Assembly (NCBI GenBank): GCA_021202525.1
Contig: JAJQCV010000126.1
Coordinates: 1-47,941 of the forward strand
Direction: 5' to 3'
DNA from: Akkermansiaceae bacterium
Lineage (GTDB): Bacteria; Verrucomicrobiota; Verrucomicrobiia; Verrucomicrobiales; Akkermansiaceae
Length of the DNA: 47,941 bases
In this document: one piece after another, positions 44,093-47,941 of the stretch
How the letters are laid out: each line of letters opens with the position of its first letter
Numbering within the stretch: position 1 is the first letter of the stretch
Position numbers and translations under genes: made by a program
The notes under the pieces: model-generated
What the model was told of the DNA's origin: nothing
Databases searched by the model: none
The model's input: the letters and a program-made list of their open reading frames with translations, nothing else

Positions 44093-45133
44093 CTACTTCC
44101 ACAGAGCGGCGGGAAGCAGGTCCGGAGGCAGTTCCGTTCCATGAACCAGATGCTCCGCCAGTTGCGCCGCAGCCCAGGGGGAAGTCGTGACGCCCTTGCT
44201 CCCCAGTCCGGAAAAGACGAACTGCCCTTCCAGTCCGGGGATGGGTCCGGCTACGGGCTGGCTGCGCCGAATGATGGGGCGCACGGCGGCCCGGGCGCGG
44301 ATGACGTTCATTTCCCCGGAATAGCGTTTAACGATATCCAGCATCAGTTCCTGGACGGCTGGCGCTTCCGGAACGCCCGGGGCATCCCACGCCCAGGCGT
44401 ACGTGGCGCCGAACCGCCAGAAAAATCCGTTGTGAACCAGCCAGTGCCCGAAATGCAAAATGCCGGCATGCCATTCCAGATCCTTCAGCTCCAGATCCAG
44501 AATCGTTCCCTTGGATGGCCTGCCCTTCAGGGGGGCCATGTCCGGATGCATTCCGGCCTCCCAGCCGGTGCACCACACGATATGTGAAAAAGAGTCCCCG
44601 TTCCAGTGAAAAAAGCCGTCTGCGCCCGGCTGAATATCGCCGGGAGCCGCCTCCGCTTCTACAAACCGGCCCTCTTCCGAGAAAAAGCGGCGCATGGCAT
44701 TCACCATCGTCTCCACGTGCAGGACGCCGGAACCGCGCGTGTAGGCCGCCTGCCCTTTCCCCTCCCAGTGCTCCGGCCACGGAAACAGGGGACCGGCGTA
44801 AGAGCAGGACTCCGGGGCCGTCTGGCGTTCCTGCCAAATCTCAAGCTGGTCCTCCGTTTCCAGCTCCCGGAAAATGGGAATCTTCTGCCACCATGAACCT
44901 CCCAGTTCCCGTTCCGTTTCCGGGTAAAAGGCGGAAAGGGCGGAAAGGCACTCTTCCTGCCGCCAGCCGGGGCGGAAGGCGCGGCCTGTCAGCGGATTCA
45001 CCAGTCCGGCGGCTACGCGGGACGCCGTTTCCGCAACGGGACGGTCGGCAATGGTAAAATCCGCTCCGCGCCGTTTCAGCTCCCATGCCAGGCAACTGCC
45101 GGCAATGCCCTGGCCGATGATAAGAACTTTCAT
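44093..45133 (-). CDS. FAD-dependent oxidoreductase, DAO/MnmC-C-terminal-like
   Basis: A 346-residue flavoprotein. The N terminus has MKVLIIGQGIAGSCLAWELKR (dinucleotide-binding GxGxxG at residues 8-13) and then ASRVAAGLVNPLTGRAF. The C terminus has FSGLGSKGVTTSPWAAAQLAEHL, like the second FAD contact of D-amino-acid-oxidase (DAO) proteins and the oxidase part of MnmC. The substrate is unknown. The start is ATG at 45133; a longer frame upstream is not family-like. It lies downstream of leuB and the leuB terminator, 71 bp before the rhomboid gene. Confidence 0.82.
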   Translation of the reverse strand: MKVLIIGQGIAGSCLAWELKRRGADFTIADRPVAETASRVAAGLVNPLTGRAFRPGWRQEECLSALSAFYPETERELGGSWWQKIPIFRELETEDQLEIWQERQTAPESCSYAGPLFPWPEHWEGKGQAAYTRGSGVLHVETMVNAMRRFFSEEGRFVEAEAAPGDIQPGADGFFHWNGDSFSHIVWCTGWEAGMHPDMAPLKGRPSKGTILDLELKDLEWHAGILHFGHWLVHNGFFWRFGATYAWAWDAPGVPEAPAVQELMLDIVKRYSGEMNVIRARAAVRPIIRRSQPVAGPIPGLEGQFVFSGLGSKGVTTSPWAAAQLAEHLVHGTELPPDLLPAALWK

Positions 45134-45211
45134 GACTTGCTGTGAAAAGGAACCGGACATAAGCCGGAATAAATGGAAGAAGGCGGTAGTGCTCCATTCC
45201 CTGCCGGGAAG

Positions 45212-45244
45212 GAAAAAGGTCCGCAGGTGCATGAAACACCTGCG
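45212..45244 (-). terminator. intrinsic terminator of leuB
   Basis: Eight-base perfect stem CGCAGGTG (45222-45229) and CACCTGCG (45237-45244). On the minus strand it is followed by GGACC and five T residues. It lies 16 bp past the leuB stop. Confidence 0.75.
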
Positions 45245-45260
45245 AACGGTAAAAGGGCAT

Positions 45261-46520
<1,260 letters not shown>

Positions 46521-46535
46521 CTACGGAACGCAAAC

Positions 46536-46610
46536 TCCCCTGTAGCTCAGCGGTAGAGCGGGTGACTGTTAATCACTAGGTCGTTGGTTCGAGCCCAACC
46601 GGGGGAGCCA
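46536..46610 (+). tRNA. tRNA-Asn (anticodon GTT)
   Basis: A 75-base cloverleaf. The acceptor stem TCCCCTG pairs with CGGGGGA (one G-T pair), with discriminator G and encoded CCA. The anticodon is in GACTGTTAATC, read as GTT, for asparagine. The T arm shows GGTTCGAGCCC. It is followed by a terminator at 46617-46655 and then an AT-rich accessory-like region. Confidence 0.97.
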
Positions 46611-46616
46611 TTAATA

Positions 46617-46655
46617 AGCCCTGTAAGTTAGAAGCTTACAGGGTTTTCTTTTTCA
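46617..46655 (+). terminator. terminator downstream of tRNA-Asn
   Basis: Nine-base stem CCCTGTAAG (46619-46627) and CTTACAGGG (46635-46643), followed by TTTTCTTTTTC. It lies 8 bp after the tRNA CCA. Confidence 0.85.
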
Positions 46656-46758
46656 TCTTAAATTATCAAAATGGAGCCAATGCTGTTAGAAATCGTTGAA
46701 TATCTGTGCTATAACTAACAAACGTAGGCAAAGAATTTTTCGTGTAAAGGAATATATT

Positions 46759-47526
46759 ATGGCATCAGTTGATAAAGAAATCAAAGTATACATCTACATG
46801 ACCTACGCCAATATGTTAAAGGTGCTGATAGGGAGGCATCTTAAAGTATTGTCTCCTAGAAAATGCAACGATCCGTATGAATTTTGGCCTTGTGGCTTTA
46901 AGGAACAAAAGAAGTATTATGAGGACATTGGATTTCTGAGTTTTTCCTCAACATGCACTTCCAATCCTATGTGGGGACATTATGGAGAAAAGCATAAAGG
47001 GGTATGCCTTGAGTTTACTTTCCCTTATCTGCACAGGCATGAATACAGTGACAACAAAAAGGGAGAACAATATGGTTATCATATTCTAAAAGAAAACATG
47101 GGAGAAGATTGTTTTGTTGAATTGGTTATTCCTAAGGATAATAAAATTACCCATAAAACCAATGGCGTTTTGTTTGACATGAGGTACAGGGAGGAACGAG
47201 CAGAATGTAATTACGGCATTACAGGGGGTACTGTAAACGATGAAACAATAACCTGTTTTGTAGATGAAACTTTCATTACTAAAGATGCCGCCTGGAATTA
47301 CGAGAAAGAAAAAAGGATGATTGTCCCCATGAACAAACCAGAGAAATTTATTTCTTATTTGCACAAATATTTGACAAGAGTTATTCTAGGAGCTAGGTGT
47401 TCCGAGAAGATAGAAGGTGTCCGCAAAATTATTAAGGCGTTTTGCGAGGATGGTGACAGGAAAGTTAAGGTGTGCAAAATTAAATATTCAAAACATACAT
47501 TTGATATGGAAATTTCCAGACAGTAA
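46759..47526 (+). CDS. DUF2971-like protein of unknown function
   Basis: A 255-residue soluble protein. The layout, with an aromatic N-terminal part (VYIYMTYANMLKVLIG), a PYEFWPCGF segment, SFSSTCTSNPMWGHYGEKHKGVCLEF near residues 60-85, a Y-rich middle and a C-terminal part (VILGARCSEKIEGVRKII), fits DUF2971 as I recall it. The DUF2971 signature region W-GHY-xxxH-GVCLEF is clear. The function is unknown; relatives occur in mobile or accessory regions. The gene is far more AT-rich than its neighbours and follows a tRNA gene, so it was probably acquired. The start is ATG at 46759, with AAAGG just upstream. Confidence 0.7.
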   Translation: MASVDKEIKVYIYMTYANMLKVLIGRHLKVLSPRKCNDPYEFWPCGFKEQKKYYEDIGFLSFSSTCTSNPMWGHYGEKHKGVCLEFTFPYLHRHEYSDNKKGEQYGYHILKENMGEDCFVELVIPKDNKITHKTNGVLFDMRYREERAECNYGITGGTVNDETITCFVDETFITKDAAWNYEKEKRMIVPMNKPEKFISYLHKYLTRVILGARCSEKIEGVRKIIKAFCEDGDRKVKVCKIKYSKHTFDMEISRQ

Positions 47527-47941
47527 CCATCCTAGCATTATGGAAAAGTGAAGTTATAAAAATGTCATGCGCGGGATATATGTTAATCAGCATTCAATGA
47601 TAACTACGCAGCGCCAACATGGAATCCATGATTGGTATCAACGGGAGAGAAACGTTAATTAAGATAACGATTTATATTTACTAGTACATTTCCTTGAAGT
47701 AAGGAGTACGCTGGCAACTGGAAAAATGAAGTAGCCGGCAAACGTATACTCTTATGAAGATACCATTCAGTAGGGCATCGTAAAGAAGTTCACGGGAGGT
47801 ATATATGTGAACGATTAGTCCGTCCCGTGAAAGAGCAAAAGGCTATATATTAGGGTCTTATATACTTGACTTCGGTTCCTCCTCATACTTGTAATAGATA
47901 ATGGCATTTTATGTTACTTACAAAAAAATTGCACAATAAAG
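47527..47941 (+). other. AT-rich non-coding tail with inverted repeats
   Basis: About 415 bp to the window end, with no open frame of protein-like length. Inverted repeats include: a bulged stem near 47699-47753 (AAGGAGTACG with CGTATACTCTT, plus inner GCTGGC with GCCGGC); TTCACGGGA (47789-47797) with TCCCGTGAA (47823-47831); and the overlapping alternative GTTCAC (47788-47793) with GTGAAC (47807-47812). These could be a structured RNA, the start of an intron, or degenerate mobile DNA; I cannot tell which. Confidence 0.35.

Noticed and set aside
46536-47941. att-site duplication of the tRNA-Asn 3-prime end
   Set aside because: I looked for a second copy of the tRNA 3-prime end between the tRNA and the window end and saw none.

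Overview
The window is about 48 kb of a bacterial chromosome, most likely Akkermansia (Verrucomicrobiota). That assignment rests on recalled resemblance, not on a search: the general protein style, a PEP-CTERM sorted protein, a TIGR04073-type exosortase-associated protein, a DUF4091/GH123-like secreted glycosidase with an F5/8 type C domain, and GC-rich genes with weak Shine-Dalgarno signals. Nearly all of it is ordinary core genome. Only the last 1.3 kb, after a tRNA-Asn gene, is clearly AT-rich and accessory-like.

Left part (1-11.7 kb) looks origin-proximal. It holds an SAHH-like Rossmann protein, a small membrane protein, the sliding clamp dnaN (minus), a left-handed beta-helix transferase-like protein (minus), ribD, the coupled pair holA-mnmG (minus), an HtrA/DegP-type protease and ilvN. 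Between the beta-helix gene and ribD is an AT-rich stretch with three exact DnaA boxes (TTATTCACA) and near-matches. Two parS-like palindromes lie nearby, one intergenic at 1962 and one perfect copy inside mnmG at 6566. Together with dnaN and mnmG these suggest the replication origin and its ParB-binding zone, although dnaA, parA and parB are not in the window.

Middle part (11.7-34.3 kb): hrpA helicase; a trkH-trkA potassium uptake operon; hisF (GTG start); the DUF4091/GH123-like glycosidase; a divergent HxlR regulator/cupin pair; a small membrane protein; pyruvate:ferredoxin oxidoreductase (nifJ); lysS followed by a PP2C phosphatase; a DUF3313-like envelope protein; an unknown exported protein; the plsY-gpsA phospholipid operon; and a dienelactone-hydrolase-like enzyme.

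Right part (34.4-47.9 kb): a TIGR04073-type exported protein; a secreted helical protein; an overlapping pair of radical SAM/SPASM enzymes resembling AhbD and AhbC of the siroheme-dependent heme pathway; metY with a long structured leader; a PEP-CTERM protein whose promoter is covered by a perfect palindrome; a minus-strand run comM, rhomboid protease, FAD oxidoreductase and leuB; tRNA-Asn; an AT-rich DUF2971 protein; and a non-coding tail with several inverted repeats.

In function, the window combines replication and translation housekeeping, amino-acid, riboflavin and lipid synthesis, anaerobic pyruvate oxidation, and a small surface/secretion component. No CRISPR array, insertion sequence, rRNA or integrase was seen. 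The most interesting places are the oriC/parS zone, the AhbC/AhbD-like pair, the metY leader, the palindromic PEP-CTERM promoter and the tRNA-Asn-flanking tail.
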